A stretch of 64,000 bases of DNA from Bacteroidota bacterium (lineage in GTDB: Bacteria > Bacteroidota > Bacteroidia > Chitinophagales > Chitinophagaceae). Numbering within the stretch: the stretch's first letter is position 1; each line of letters starts with the position of its first letter. The position numbers and the translations under genes were made by a program. Positions 1 through 9,334 of the stretch are shown in pieces. Location of the stretch: the NCBI GenBank assembly GCA_947457075.1, contig CANGUG010000011.1, positions 44,351-108,350 of the forward strand. The letters run 5' to 3'. Under the pieces are notes generated by a model, which was given only the letters and a program-made list of their open reading frames with translations, was not told where the DNA came from and searched no databases.

Positions 1-1183
1 TAGTAGGCACTTCCATAAAATCCTCTCGTTCTATCCAAAGCTCATTACTAAAAGGCACTTCACGTGAACCACCATTAGGATCTTCGGGATTATTTTCCGA
101 ATGCAATACTTCCTCCCCTTTATCATAATTGGTAATTATCAATTGAATGGGGTTAGTAACTACCATTCTACGTTGTGCAATTTTATTTAAATGTTCCCTC
201 ACACAAAATTCTAATAAGCTAAGGTCAATGATGTTTTCTCTTTTAGCAATACCAATTCTATCACAAAAATCACGGATACTTTCTGGAGTATATCCTCTAC
301 GGCGCATACCACTAATGGTTGGCATGCGAGGATCATCCCAGCTTTCAACATGGGCTTCTTCCACCAATTGTAACAATTTACGCTTACTCATTACAGTGTA
401 AGTCATATTTAATCGCGCAAATTCATATTGATGTGAAGGATAGATGCCTAATTGTTCAATACACCAATCATACAATGCACGGTGCGGAATAAATTCCAAA
501 GTACAAATGGAATGCGTAATATTTTCGATAGAGTCACTTTGTCCATGCGCAAAGTCGTACATAGGATAAATACACCATTGATTGCCGGTGCGATGATGAT
601 GCGCGCGTTTTATACGATATAATAACGGATCACGCATATGCATATTGGGACTCGCTAAATCTATTTTTGCCCTTAATACTTTTTCGCCATCCGCAAACTT
701 ACCTGCTTTCATATCGGCGAACAATGCAAGATTTTCAGCAATACTTCTGTTTCTAAATGCATTCCCCGTACCTGGTATCGTTGGTGTCCCTTTTTGTTGT
801 GCAATTTCTTCGGCAGTACTATCGTCCACATACGCCAACCCTTTTTCAATTAATTGAACGGCATAAGCATACAACTGGTCAAAATAATCGGAAGCATAAC
901 ACTCTTTCGCCCATTCAAAACCCAACCACTTTACGTCCTCCTTAATGCTATCTACATACTCAATATCCTCCTTGGCAGGATTGGTATCATCAAAACGTAA
1001 ATTAGTTTTACCCCCAAAATGTTGGGCCAAGCCAAAGTTTAAACAAATACTTTTGGCATGTCCAATATGTAAATATCCATTGGGTTCTGGAGGGAACCTT
1101 GTTAATATAGAGGCATATTTCCCCGACGCCAGATCCTGGGAGATAATTTCTTCAATAAAATTCAGACTTTTTTCTTCACTCAT
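1..1183 (-). CDS. glnS: Glutamine--tRNA ligase, C-terminus cut by left edge
   Basis: Class I aminoacyl-tRNA synthetase that charges tRNA-Gln with glutamine in the cytoplasm. The 394 visible residues are the N-terminal catalytic part. They hold [12 protein letters not shown] at residues 31-42 (the HIGH signature, in the form typical of GlnRS) and VMSKR at 264-268 (the KMSKS loop). The family is usually about 550 residues, so roughly 160 C-terminal residues, the anticodon-binding beta-barrels, lie beyond the window. The start is the ATG at 1181-1183, which gives the usual short N-terminus. GluRS is the main alternative, but the [14 protein letters not shown] context and the VMSKRKL loop favour GlnRS. 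Confidence 0.95.
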   Translation of the reverse strand, partial: MSEEKSLNFIEEIISQDLASGKYASILTRFPPEPNGYLHIGHAKSICLNFGLAQHFGGKTNLRFDDTNPAKEDIEYVDSIKEDVKWLGFEWAKECYASDYFDQLYAYAVQLIEKGLAYVDDSTAEEIAQQKGTPTIPGTGNAFRNRSIAENLALFADMKAGKFADGEKVLRAKIDLASPNMHMRDPLLYRIKRAHHHRTGNQWCIYPMYDFAHGQSDSIENITHSICTLEFIPHRALYDWCIEQLGIYPSHQYEFARLNMTYTVMSKRKLLQLVEEAHVESWDDPRMPTISGMRRRGYTPESIRDFCDRIGIAKRENIIDLSLLEFCVREHLNKIAQRRMVVTNPIQLIITNYDKGEEVLHSENNPEDPNGGSREVPFSNELWIEREDFMEVPT

Positions 1184-1251
1184 AATGATACGCGCTATTC
1201 GCGTAAAGGTACAAAAACCTGCATCAATAACCTACTCAAAACTTAGTTTGA

Positions 1252-1869
1252 TTAACTCCTGTAACCGTATAATTTTCTTACTTCCAAAACGAATTTTTCA
1301 ATTTCTTGGTCTTCCCCTCTAGGGTCATAATGCTGCTTTAAACTACTGCCAAATAAAAAAGCTACGGTTTGCCATAATCCTGCATTAAATCCGCCTTTGT
1401 ATTCTTTTACTAAGGAATAACAATTATTACCGGTTTCTCTATTAATCAATTTCATTAATATTTTGCCCTGATAAACTGACAAGCCAGTTACTTTGTCCGC
1501 AAAGTCTCTTTTTAATTCCTTTTCCCTGTTTTTAATGATTTGCTTTCTTTCCTGCTCGGTATGTACTTTGCTTAATTGTGCATTGACATCATTAATTGCC
1601 CTACTTGCTGTGATTGCATAAGGATAGGTTACATACACTGCATTTCTTAACCTAGTCCAATTGGCCCAGAAATTTTTATTTCTTGCCGATTGTAAAGCAG
1701 TTACTTCGACAGTGGGTAGCCAGGATTGAGGAATAGTGTCTCCCTCGGGTGTGATAAATGCTTCCACTTTCATTGTATCATAAATACCTCTTTGTGCCTG
1801 TGCTTTTGCATTAAAATGAAAGCAAACAATAAAAATGGTCCCTAGTAAAATGATTTGTGTCTTTTTCAT
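1252..1869 (-). CDS. DUF4294 family secreted protein
   Basis: 205-residue protein of the Bacteroidota-restricted family DUF4294; function unknown. The first 24 residues form a signal peptide (Met-Lys-Lys, hydrophobic stretch, then AKAQ), so it is probably periplasmic or surface-exposed. The mature part carries the pattern G(D/E)TIPQSWLPxVEV and an Arg/Lys-rich helical segment with ERKQIIKNREKELKR. An ATG six codons upstream (at 1887) is possible, but the ATG at 1869 places Lys-Lys directly before the hydrophobic core. It lies between glnS and ccmF on the same strand with gaps of about 70 bases, so co-transcription is possible but not shown. Confidence 0.8.
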   Translation of the reverse strand: MKKTQIILLGTIFIVCFHFNAKAQAQRGIYDTMKVEAFITPEGDTIPQSWLPTVEVTALQSARNKNFWANWTRLRNAVYVTYPYAITASRAINDVNAQLSKVHTEQERKQIIKNREKELKRDFADKVTGLSVYQGKILMKLINRETGNNCYSLVKEYKGGFNAGLWQTVAFLFGSSLKQHYDPRGEDQEIEKFVLEVRKLYGYRS

Positions 1870-1959
1870 ATTATTTAGCATTGCCATATAATATTCATTC
1901 CCAAATTTAATAAAAGTAACCTTTCATTTAACTTTTTAACAATTGATTAGGAAAACAAA

Positions 1960-4455
1960 TTAAGCCGATTTTAACTGCTTAATTCTGGCATAACTACTCA
2001 TTCCAAATCCAATGGTCATGATAATTATGCCCATCCATAAAATATTGATAAAGGGAAACTCATACACTTTTAAGGTAATTAAATTGGTTAATGTTGAGGA
2101 CTCTTTTAGTCCAACATTAAGTATTCCTTTTGCTTGATCGACTACACCATTAAAGCTTAAAATTAAATTTTGTGCCCTAACTGTATCCTGAACCATACTC
2201 ATTTCTTGTCCATTAATTTTAATACCTGGCATGGCATTATATACAAGGCCTTCCTTACTATGCACAGTCATTTGCAAATACACTTCATTAGAACCCGCTG
2301 GACGATTGGCATTGGGGTTGATGATGGCTTTCTCCAACTTTACATATCCATTGCTATAAAAAAGGGAGTCTCCCGCTTTTAATTGGTGTAATTTAAATTG
2401 GATAGTATCTTCTTTTGAATGATCTTGGAAGGAAGTCACATACACAAAAATATCCTTGTTCCAATAATGTTTGGAGGAAGGGTTTGCAGAAAAACCTTCC
2501 ATGCCTTTATTATTTTTTAATACATCGGGATATAGATAAAAAGAATCCTTTGCCATTCCTCCTGTTTTGTTCACGAATTTTAACTCAAAGAATTTTTTAT
2601 CCAATTCGTCCACAGTATCTCTAAGATAAGTTACGGAGTAATTAAAGTTTCCTGTTTTTTTATCTCGATCCATTTCGGTTTTAATACCTTCAAAAAGAGT
2701 GATATTTTCCATTGGATTTCCCGCCGGATTTTTAGCATCAGGGCTTTTTTGAATCACATTAATTCCAGTCGTATTCCAACTAAGCACCTTTTTATTGGAG
2801 GATGAAATTAAAATACCCATTAACACCATACCAAAACCAATATGCCCAATACTTGCACCTGCCGATTTCATTTTTCCTTTTAAAATAACCAACCAATAAT
2901 GCATATTGGCAACCACTGCAAAAATAGACGCCACTAAGGCAATGTATAAATTGACTTGGAAGGAAACTGTTTTTTCGTCATATTGAATTCCTATAAAAAT
3001 GATGGTTAACACACTTAATACAATAGCAATATAAACCGGAAAGCGAATTGCTTTCCAGAAACCCCCTTTCTTCCCGCCTCCTTTATAACTTAAGTACTGT
3101 CCAACCGCTGTTAGAAAGCCAATAATGATGGCAACAAATACCTGCACTTGATTGTGCGTATAAGCAGGATCCTCCGGAGGAGCAACTTTCTGGTCAAATA
3201 GCTTATTATAAACAGGAACCGAAGTAATTGTAATAATCACCATGGCCGATAAAAATAGTACCAGCGATCCGACCAACATCCAAAACTCTCTACTATCAAT
3301 AGCCTCTTCCTTGTTAGGTTCTTTTAATGCAGGAAATCTCACAATAAATAATAGGAAAAATGGAATCACAAAAACCAATAAAAAAGAAAGCAGTTGTCCA
3401 TTCATGCCTAAGTCGGTAAATGCGTGAACCGAAGTATCCCCTAGTATCCCACTTCTTGTTAAAAAAGTAGAATAAATAATTAATAAAAAACTAATGCCAT
3501 AAAACAAATAAGTTGTTTTTAAACTTCCTCCTGTTTTACGGTAAATTAAATTTGTATGTATAGCGGCCACCAATGTTAACCATGGAACCAAGGAAGCATT
3601 TTCCACTGGGTCCCATGCCCAATAGCCCCCAAAAGTTAAACTTTCATAGGCCCATGCAGCACCCATCATAATTCCCAATCCCAAAATACCTGCCGAAAAA
3701 GTTGCCCAAGGTAAAACAGGCGTCACCCACTTGTGGTCCTTTTTTAGCAAACCAGCCACTGCAAAACCAAAAGGAATCGCTGTAGAAGCAAATCCTAAAA
3801 ATAAAATAGGCGGATGTATGACCATCCAATAATTTTGAAGCAAGGTATTTAAACCAGTGCCATCTTTTAGTAATTGTAAATAATCAGGGCGAGATAAAAT
3901 TGGCCAATTCATTTCATTACGCAATAAAATAAATGGACTACTTCCTACTTTAATATCAAAGAAATAAAGGCCAACCACCATAGTGGCTAAACAAAACTGC
4001 GTAAAACTTAACACCATTAAAGTTCCGAATGATTCCTGTTTCCATTTTTTGGAAGTTTTAATTAAAATCAATCCAAGTACACAATGCCAGAAACTCCAAA
4101 GTAAAAAACTACCCTCTTGCCCTTCCCAAAAACAACTCAATAAATATTCAAATGGTAAATTTTTATCGCTATGCATGTAAGCATACTTGTACTCAAACAA
4201 ATGGTTGGAGATCACATAAAATAAAACACCAAAACACGCAAACACACATACTGACTCAATCACAAATGCGATATTGGCTAAACGCTGCCATGGGCCCTGT
4301 TCTTTTATTTCATTGGTAAAAAAAGCTTTTGCAAATGCAAAAGTGGCTACCAAAGAAGCCACTAATGAAACAATTGTTAAAATGTAACCGATATTTCCAG
4401 GCAATAAATGCTCACCAATAAATTGAATGGTTGCTGGATTGTTTGCTGTATTCAT
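1960..4455 (-). CDS. ccmF: Cytochrome c heme lyase subunit CcmF
   Basis: Large polytopic inner-membrane protein (831 residues) of the CcmF/CcsA heme-handling superfamily, which attaches heme to apocytochrome c on the periplasmic side. The tryptophan-rich signature WAWDPVENAS begins near residue 279, in the usual place between transmembrane helices. The region from about residue 560 to 790 is a hydrophilic periplasmic domain, followed by a last membrane helix ending in SSYARIKQLK. The length is somewhat above the proteobacterial CcmF length of about 650, because of that long C-terminal domain. It starts 16 bases after the ccmE stop, so the two are almost certainly one operon. No ccmA, B, C, G or H is in view. 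Confidence 0.9.
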   Translation of the reverse strand: MNTANNPATIQFIGEHLLPGNIGYILTIVSLVASLVATFAFAKAFFTNEIKEQGPWQRLANIAFVIESVCVFACFGVLFYVISNHLFEYKYAYMHSDKNLPFEYLLSCFWEGQEGSFLLWSFWHCVLGLILIKTSKKWKQESFGTLMVLSFTQFCLATMVVGLYFFDIKVGSSPFILLRNEMNWPILSRPDYLQLLKDGTGLNTLLQNYWMVIHPPILFLGFASTAIPFGFAVAGLLKKDHKWVTPVLPWATFSAGILGLGIMMGAAWAYESLTFGGYWAWDPVENASLVPWLTLVAAIHTNLIYRKTGGSLKTTYLFYGISFLLIIYSTFLTRSGILGDTSVHAFTDLGMNGQLLSFLLVFVIPFFLLFIVRFPALKEPNKEEAIDSREFWMLVGSLVLFLSAMVIITITSVPVYNKLFDQKVAPPEDPAYTHNQVQVFVAIIIGFLTAVGQYLSYKGGGKKGGFWKAIRFPVYIAIVLSVLTIIFIGIQYDEKTVSFQVNLYIALVASIFAVVANMHYWLVILKGKMKSAGASIGHIGFGMVLMGILISSSNKKVLSWNTTGINVIQKSPDAKNPAGNPMENITLFEGIKTEMDRDKKTGNFNYSVTYLRDTVDELDKKFFELKFVNKTGGMAKDSFYLYPDVLKNNKGMEGFSANPSSKHYWNKDIFVYVTSFQDHSKEDTIQFKLHQLKAGDSLFYSNGYVKLEKAIINPNANRPAGSNEVYLQMTVHSKEGLVYNAMPGIKINGQEMSMVQDTVRAQNLILSFNGVVDQAKGILNVGLKESSTLTNLITLKVYEFPFINILWMGIIIMTIGFGMSSYARIKQLKSA

Positions 4456-4471
4456 TGAATAATTTGTAAAA

Positions 4472-4882
4472 TTAGTTGTTAATCGTCACCGGCTGTTCCT
4501 TATTGGCTTCGGGATTGTCTTTGTATTTGGAAGGACATTTCATTACAATGGAGGAACACTCAAAAACATCTCCTTGTACTTTCCCTTTCAAAACCAGTCT
4601 TTCAGATTTTTCCATATCTGTGGGCATGGTGTTATGGTAAACAACCATAATCCTACCTCCCAAACTGTCTTGAACGCCAAATTTCAACAAATTAGGATCT
4701 TTTACAGGATTGTATTCAACAGGGACAGATTTGTCCATTTTTACAATCAAGTTTAAAAACTTACCCGGTTTTTGCTTTGCCGAACCCACTGTTTCATAGC
4801 TACTTAAATCCCCTGTATAGCTTATAAGTACTACAATTGCCACTGCAATAAGTACTAATAAAATAATATGCGATTTCTTCAT
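4472..4882 (-). CDS. ccmE: Cytochrome c maturation heme chaperone CcmE, CxxxY type
   Basis: Membrane-anchored periplasmic heme chaperone (136 residues) that hands heme to CcmF. There is an N-terminal signal anchor (residues 4-22), then the OB-fold core with the motif LVLKGKV and the conserved VMKCPSKY segment. The heme-ligating position, His in the E. coli HxxxY motif, is Cys116 here, with Tyr120 conserved (Cys-Pro-Ser-Lys-Tyr). CxxxY forms of CcmE are known from archaea and some bacteria such as Desulfovibrio. First gene of the pair with ccmF. A 64-base gap separates it from the divergent gene at 4947, and that gap must hold both promoters. Confidence 0.88.
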   Translation of the reverse strand: MKKSHIILLVLIAVAIVVLISYTGDLSSYETVGSAKQKPGKFLNLIVKMDKSVPVEYNPVKDPNLLKFGVQDSLGGRIMVVYHNTMPTDMEKSERLVLKGKVQGDVFECSSIVMKCPSKYKDNPEANKEQPVTINN

Positions 4883-4946
4883 GGTGCAAAGTTAACCAAA
4901 TGGGCTTAAATTGCACCAAAATTTACCTATCTCATAAATACAATTT

Positions 4947-5513
4947 ATGCGTCTATTTGACTATATCATCGTTTGCAAAAGCCCGGACTATAAAAACATA
5001 GACAGAATCAGTCAGTTTATGCTGCTTTTAAGCATTTTAGGCTTCTCCTTTGGCATTTACCGTGGCTTTTTTAAACAACCCTCTTTGATTATTGCCATCA
5101 TGACCTCGGTGATTTGCTGGTGGATATTTTGTATTTATCAAAAAAAGAAAGGGGCCATACCCTATTATCGACTAGCGCTATTATTTGCAAGTTGGGGATG
5201 GTTCCTATTACCCAATGCTTTAATCATTGCAGGCATTTTTTTAATAGGCGCTTTATTTGAACGACAAGTTAAATTTCCTTACGAAATTGCCTTTGATCCA
5301 AAAGGAATTGTTATTAATACTTTTCCGAAAAAATATTACCCATGGACGGCTATTCAAAATGCCCTTATCAAGGACGATGTTATCACTATTGATTTTCAAA
5401 ACAACAAAATCATTCAAAAGGACATCAACGAACCAGTGAGTGTAAGCATTACCAATGAGTTTAACCAATTTTGTGCAGAACAAATTAAAAATGCTTCGGC
5501 ACTTCCTGCCTAA
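4947..5513 (+). CDS. Uncharacterised membrane protein
   Basis: Not recognised as a named family. The 188-residue protein has about three hydrophobic helices (residues about 22-42, 47-63 and 76-100), followed by a soluble C-terminal half. The latter contains a PH-like pattern: IAFDPKGIVINTFPKKYYPW, then an aspartate-rich strand and IDFQNNKIIQKDI. That layout resembles small membrane proteins with a bacterial PH or YcxB-like domain, but this is only a shape match. Transcribed away from ccmE. The next gene starts 55 bases downstream. Confidence 0.7.
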   Translation: MRLFDYIIVCKSPDYKNIDRISQFMLLLSILGFSFGIYRGFFKQPSLIIAIMTSVICWWIFCIYQKKKGAIPYYRLALLFASWGWFLLPNALIIAGIFLIGALFERQVKFPYEIAFDPKGIVINTFPKKYYPWTAIQNALIKDDVITIDFQNNKIIQKDINEPVSVSITNEFNQFCAEQIKNASALPA

Positions 5514-5568
5514 TCATTACCAAAAAATCAAAGCGCTTCATTTTACCGCATAATATTATCTTTACCTT

Positions 5569-6873
5569 ATGTCAATTCAAACCTCCCCTTACTTATTATA
5601 TTCCGATGGCGAAGGCCAAATTTTTGAAGACACTAGTTTATATACGGTGGGCCGCGCGGGTTGGGATGCCTATCCCATTCCTGTTGAAGACTGGATAGAA
5701 CTTCCAGAAGGAGGAAATTTATATGAATTGCCAGGACGCAGAGGTATTGGCATTGATGTGGAAACGGGTGAGATGCGCTTATGTGAGTTGGGATGGGCTG
5801 TGGCCGCATTCATTCCGCCTGCGCATACAGGTTTATATGTTTCCGCCTATGAAACCTTGGATGCGGACGCGCCAACCTTACCCTTATTTTGCTACACTGC
5901 GGTGGGTTGGTTAGAGGGGAAAAATTATGTGCCCGCTGTGCGCATTGAAAAAGACATTAGACAGGATTGTGAAGGATATGATCAGGATACCATCGATACT
6001 GGCACGCAAAAATTACTTTCCTTATATAGTCAAAACCGTTTGGTAAAACACTTAATGGAAAACTGTTGTCAAACTTACACTTGTCCTGCTGCGCGAAATT
6101 TAGCCATGGGCCGTTGGGAATGTCCCATTCCAATTTCTCCTGCTTGTAATGCCAATTGTATTGGTTGTATTTCCTTTCAACCACAGGAAGAAGAAATAAT
6201 TTCAACACAGGATCGATTAACTTTCAAACCCACGGCAGCAGAAGTAGTAGAATATACCGTTCCCCATTTAATGACTGCTCCCTTCCCCATTGTAAGTTTT
6301 GGTCAAGGATGTGAGGGAGAACCTTTATTAATGTGGGAGACAATCAAAGAAGCCATTATTGAAATCAGAAAGCATACCGATAAAGGAAGTATCAATATTA
6401 ACACGAACGGTTCCAATCCAGTAGCCGTTGCTGCGTTAGCTGAAGTGGGTTTGGATAGTATTCGCGTTAGCATGAACTCGGTACGTGAAAATATTTACAA
6501 TGCTTATTATCGCCCCAACAATTACACTTTTGCAGATATCAAAGAAAGTGTTAGGGTCATGTCGGAAGCGGGTAAATGGACGAGCATTAATTATTTTGTT
6601 TTTCCTGGTATGACCGATAGTGTGGAAGAATATGAAGCCTTAAGAGAATTTATTAGGGATACTGGACTAAAAATGATACAGTGGAGAAACTTTAATATTG
6701 ATCCAGATTGGTATTTAGGAAAAATTGGATTTACCGAAATGGGGGAAATTATGGGTATCAAACAAATGATGGAATTAATTCAAGAAGAATTTCCTGATTT
6801 AAAATTTGGCTACTTTAACCCACCTATTGAAAGAATAAAAGGAGACTTTAATCAAAATTTTGCACACCATTGA
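5569..6873 (+). CDS. Radical SAM protein of unknown function
   Basis: 434-residue radical SAM enzyme. The iron-sulfur motif CxxxCxxC is C193, C197, C200 (CNANCIGC), followed by the SAM-binding features GCEGEPLL and the strand ININTNGSNP. The 190-residue N-terminal extension carries four more cysteines, C166, C167, C172 and C185, just ahead of the motif, which could bind an auxiliary cluster. The C-terminal barrel has MIQWRNFNIDPDWY. The substrate is unknown. The stop codon overlaps the start of the downstream transporter, so these genes are translationally coupled. Conserved hypothetical radical SAM proteins of this design occur in Bacteroidota, but I know of no characterised member. Confidence 0.85.
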   Translation: MSIQTSPYLLYSDGEGQIFEDTSLYTVGRAGWDAYPIPVEDWIELPEGGNLYELPGRRGIGIDVETGEMRLCELGWAVAAFIPPAHTGLYVSAYETLDADAPTLPLFCYTAVGWLEGKNYVPAVRIEKDIRQDCEGYDQDTIDTGTQKLLSLYSQNRLVKHLMENCCQTYTCPAARNLAMGRWECPIPISPACNANCIGCISFQPQEEEIISTQDRLTFKPTAAEVVEYTVPHLMTAPFPIVSFGQGCEGEPLLMWETIKEAIIEIRKHTDKGSININTNGSNPVAVAALAEVGLDSIRVSMNSVRENIYNAYYRPNNYTFADIKESVRVMSEAGKWTSINYFVFPGMTDSVEEYEALREFIRDTGLKMIQWRNFNIDPDWYLGKIGFTEMGEIMGIKQMMELIQEEFPDLKFGYFNPPIERIKGDFNQNFAHH

Positions 6874-7775
6874 GAAGAACAAATCAAATAGGTGCATTAC
6901 TTGCCATAAGCTCCACTATTATTTGGTCAGGCAATTTTATCGTTTCAAGGTATGCCATTCACTTAGCAGGCCCTGTTAGTATTGCATTTTTTAGATGGAT
7001 AACAGCCACCATTTGCTTATTCCCTTTTGCCTTTCAAAATTTAAAAGCGGAATGGCCCATTATCAAAGAAAATAAATTGTACTTTTTTTTAATGGGGCTA
7101 ATAGGATTTGCAGTGTATAATACCTTAATTTATACTGCAGGCCATTATGCAACTGCCATTAATATGGCACTTTTTGGATCCACCGTTAACCCAATTGTTG
7201 CAGCAGTTTTGGGTGCATGGCTAGTAAATGAAAAATTACAGTGGAAAAATATTACAGGCATTTTTTTATGTATCATTGGTACGCTTTATTTATTAACTAA
7301 AGGTGATATTCACAACATAGTAAGTTTACAATTTGGGAAAGGTGATTTATGGATGATTGGTGCAGGTATTTGTTTTGGTTCCTATAATGTATTTGTAAAA
7401 AAGAAACCTGTTGGCATTTCAAACAAAGGCTTTTTGTTATGCTTGTTTATTATTGGAGCCATTTTATTATTGCCTGGTGCCTTATATGAAATGAATTACG
7501 TACAGCCGGTAATTTATGATACGCATTTATTATGGGTAGTATTGTATATCGGAATTGGCAATTCAACCATTTCTTATTTAATTTGGAATAATGCCATTCA
7601 AAAAATTGGGGCAGGTAAAGCTTCTTTGTTTTTAACATTGGGTCCTATTTTAAGCTCCTTTGAGGCTGTTTTATTTTTAAATGAAAAAGTTAATCAAGCT
7701 CAAATAATAAGTGGCATCATTATCATTACGGGTATTGTCATAAATACTTGGCCAACTAAACAACCAAATGGATAG
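6870..7775 (+). CDS. EamA-family (DMT) transporter, TTG start
   Basis: 301-residue inner-membrane permease of the drug/metabolite transporter superfamily with ten predicted helices in two EamA repeats (residues about 8-142 and 155-295). Typical features are the N-terminal SSTIIWSGNFIVSRYA and the repeat-end glutamate in LVNEKLQ and LNEKVNQ. The reading frame has no ATG before residue 75, in the third helix, so the start is taken as TTG at 6870. That TTG shares four bases (TTGA) with the upstream stop and gives a complete first helix. The transported compound cannot be read from sequence; coupling to a radical SAM enzyme hints at a metabolite linked to that enzyme. Confidence 0.85.
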   Translation: MRRTNQIGALLAISSTIIWSGNFIVSRYAIHLAGPVSIAFFRWITATICLFPFAFQNLKAEWPIIKENKLYFFLMGLIGFAVYNTLIYTAGHYATAINMALFGSTVNPIVAAVLGAWLVNEKLQWKNITGIFLCIIGTLYLLTKGDIHNIVSLQFGKGDLWMIGAGICFGSYNVFVKKKPVGISNKGFLLCLFIIGAILLLPGALYEMNYVQPVIYDTHLLWVVLYIGIGNSTISYLIWNNAIQKIGAGKASLFLTLGPILSSFEAVLFLNEKVNQAQIISGIIIITGIVINTWPTKQPNG

Positions 7776-8529
7776 TACAATTATCATTTTATGTATTGTG
7801 GCATTTTTTGCAGGATTTGTGGACTCCATTGTGGGCGGAGGTGGATTAATTCAAACACCTGCAGGTTTAATATTATTACCTAATCAACCTGTTGCCCAAG
7901 TGATTGGCTCTTTAAAAATTCCATCTTTTACTGGCACTTTATTTGCAGCGGCTACCTTTTTAAAAAAAGTAAAAATACCTTTTGCCAGAATTATCCTGTT
8001 TAGTTCCATTGCATTTGCTGCCTCTTATACTGGTTCCTTTTGTTTGACAAAAGTGAGCAATGCCTTTATGAAACCCGTTATTTTAATTGTTTTAATTGTC
8101 ATTGCGATTTACACTTTTTCAGAAAAAAACTTTGGACAGGAAACTAAAAATGAAAATTTAACATTTCCTTGGTATAAAGCGGCACTTATTTGTATGGTGA
8201 TTGGATTTTATGACGGCTTTATTGGCCCAGGTGCTGGAAGCTTATTAGTGATTACATTTATTTCATTCTTGGGCTTTGATTTTTTGCAAGCCAATGCACA
8301 TGCAAAAGTGGTGAATCTAGCCACCAATATGGGTTCTATCGTTTTGTTTATTATGAAAGGTGCTATTTTATGGCCCATTGCAATACCCATGGCAATTAGC
8401 AATGCAGTGGGTGGTATCATTGGCTCCAGAATGGCGCTATCCAAAGGAAACAAGTTTATCAGGACTGTTTTTTTATGGGTAATCATTGCTACCCTTTGTC
8501 GTTTGGGTTATGATGTATTTTTACATTAA
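7768..8529 (+). CDS. TSUP (TauE/SafE) family permease
   Basis: 253-residue membrane protein of the sulfite exporter TauE/SafE family. The two half-repeats each open with the family glycine motif: VDSIVGGGGLIQTP near residue 20 and YDGFIGPGAGSL near residue 150. There are seven to eight hydrophobic helices. The ATG lies inside the end of the EamA gene with an 8-base overlap, so the radical SAM, EamA and TSUP genes form a coupled trio. Family members export or import sulfoacetate, sulfite and other sulfur or organic anions; the substrate here is unknown. Confidence 0.88.
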   Translation: MDSTIIILCIVAFFAGFVDSIVGGGGLIQTPAGLILLPNQPVAQVIGSLKIPSFTGTLFAAATFLKKVKIPFARIILFSSIAFAASYTGSFCLTKVSNAFMKPVILIVLIVIAIYTFSEKNFGQETKNENLTFPWYKAALICMVIGFYDGFIGPGAGSLLVITFISFLGFDFLQANAHAKVVNLATNMGSIVLFIMKGAILWPIAIPMAISNAVGGIIGSRMALSKGNKFIRTVFLWVIIATLCRLGYDVFLH

Positions 8530-8538
8530 TTTTATGCA

Positions 8539-9330
8539 ATGCAATTAAACTTCGAACAACAAAAAAATTTAAAAGCCGGTATTTACACAGGATTGATCTG
8601 TGTGGTATTAAGTTTGATGTTTGTTGTTTTGCAATGGCAAAAAACACCTCCCACTATCGTCCCACCTGAACCTTTGTTCATGGAAGTGAATTTAGGAAAT
8701 AGTGAAACTGGTTTGGGTGAAACGGCTCCAGTAAGTAAAGAGGCTCCTGCATTAGACGAAGGCACTATTTCCAATAAAGTGGCAACAAGCACTCCTGAAA
8801 CTGAAAAAATCAATACTTCTTCGGATGATCCTACGGACGAACTAGTGAAAACAAATAAAGAAAAAGTTATTTCAAAAAATACCATCACTCCCCCCAATGT
8901 CAAGGTTGAAAAACCAAAAGCAGTAATGGGTAAATACCAAGGGGGCAATGGCAAAGGAGGAAATAACCAGGACAGTTATAATAATACCAAAAATCAAGGT
9001 ATTGCTGGAGGAACTGGTGACCAAGGCGCAGCTAATGGAAAAATAGAGGGCAAATCCTATACAGGCAAAGGAGGTCCTTTTGTAACCAAAGGTGATCGTA
9101 AAATAGTGAAGGTTTATTCCTTTAGTGGAGACGTTGAAGCTGCTACCATTTATGCTGAAATTGAAGTAAGCCCATCTGGTGCCGGAAGGTTTATCCAAAT
9201 TGCAAAAGGCTCTTCCTCCAATGATGCAAAATACAAATCGGCCATTAGGGAATATTTAAATAAAATAAGTTTCAATGTATCTGATCATAGTTCAGTGGTA
9301 ACGGTGAAATTTAAATTTGAAGTGCAATAA
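8539..9330 (+). CDS. TonB/TolA-like energy transducer protein
   Basis: 263-residue protein with one N-terminal membrane helix (residues about 15-30), a long low-complexity periplasmic linker (Pro, Thr, Lys and Glu rich, then Gly/Asn rich around residues 135-175) and a C-terminal folded domain of about 85 residues starting at GDRKIVKVYSF. This is the layout of TonB or TolA, which span the periplasm to drive outer-membrane receptors. No exbB or exbD is adjacent, so it must share a motor encoded elsewhere. It sits nine bases after the TSUP gene and just before folC. The C-terminal domain assignment is by shape and context, not by a strict motif. Confidence 0.7.
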   Translation: MQLNFEQQKNLKAGIYTGLICVVLSLMFVVLQWQKTPPTIVPPEPLFMEVNLGNSETGLGETAPVSKEAPALDEGTISNKVATSTPETEKINTSSDDPTDELVKTNKEKVISKNTITPPNVKVEKPKAVMGKYQGGNGKGGNNQDSYNNTKNQGIAGGTGDQGAANGKIEGKSYTGKGGPFVTKGDRKIVKVYSFSGDVEAATIYAEIEVSPSGAGRFIQIAKGSSSNDAKYKSAIREYLNKISFNVSDHSSVVTVKFKFEVQ

Positions 9331-9334
9331 TCTT

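Noticed and set aside
8539..9330. ExbB/ExbD partners for the TonB-like protein
   Set aside because: The adjacent genes are transporters of the EamA and TSUP families and folC; no ExbB or ExbD motif was found in the window.
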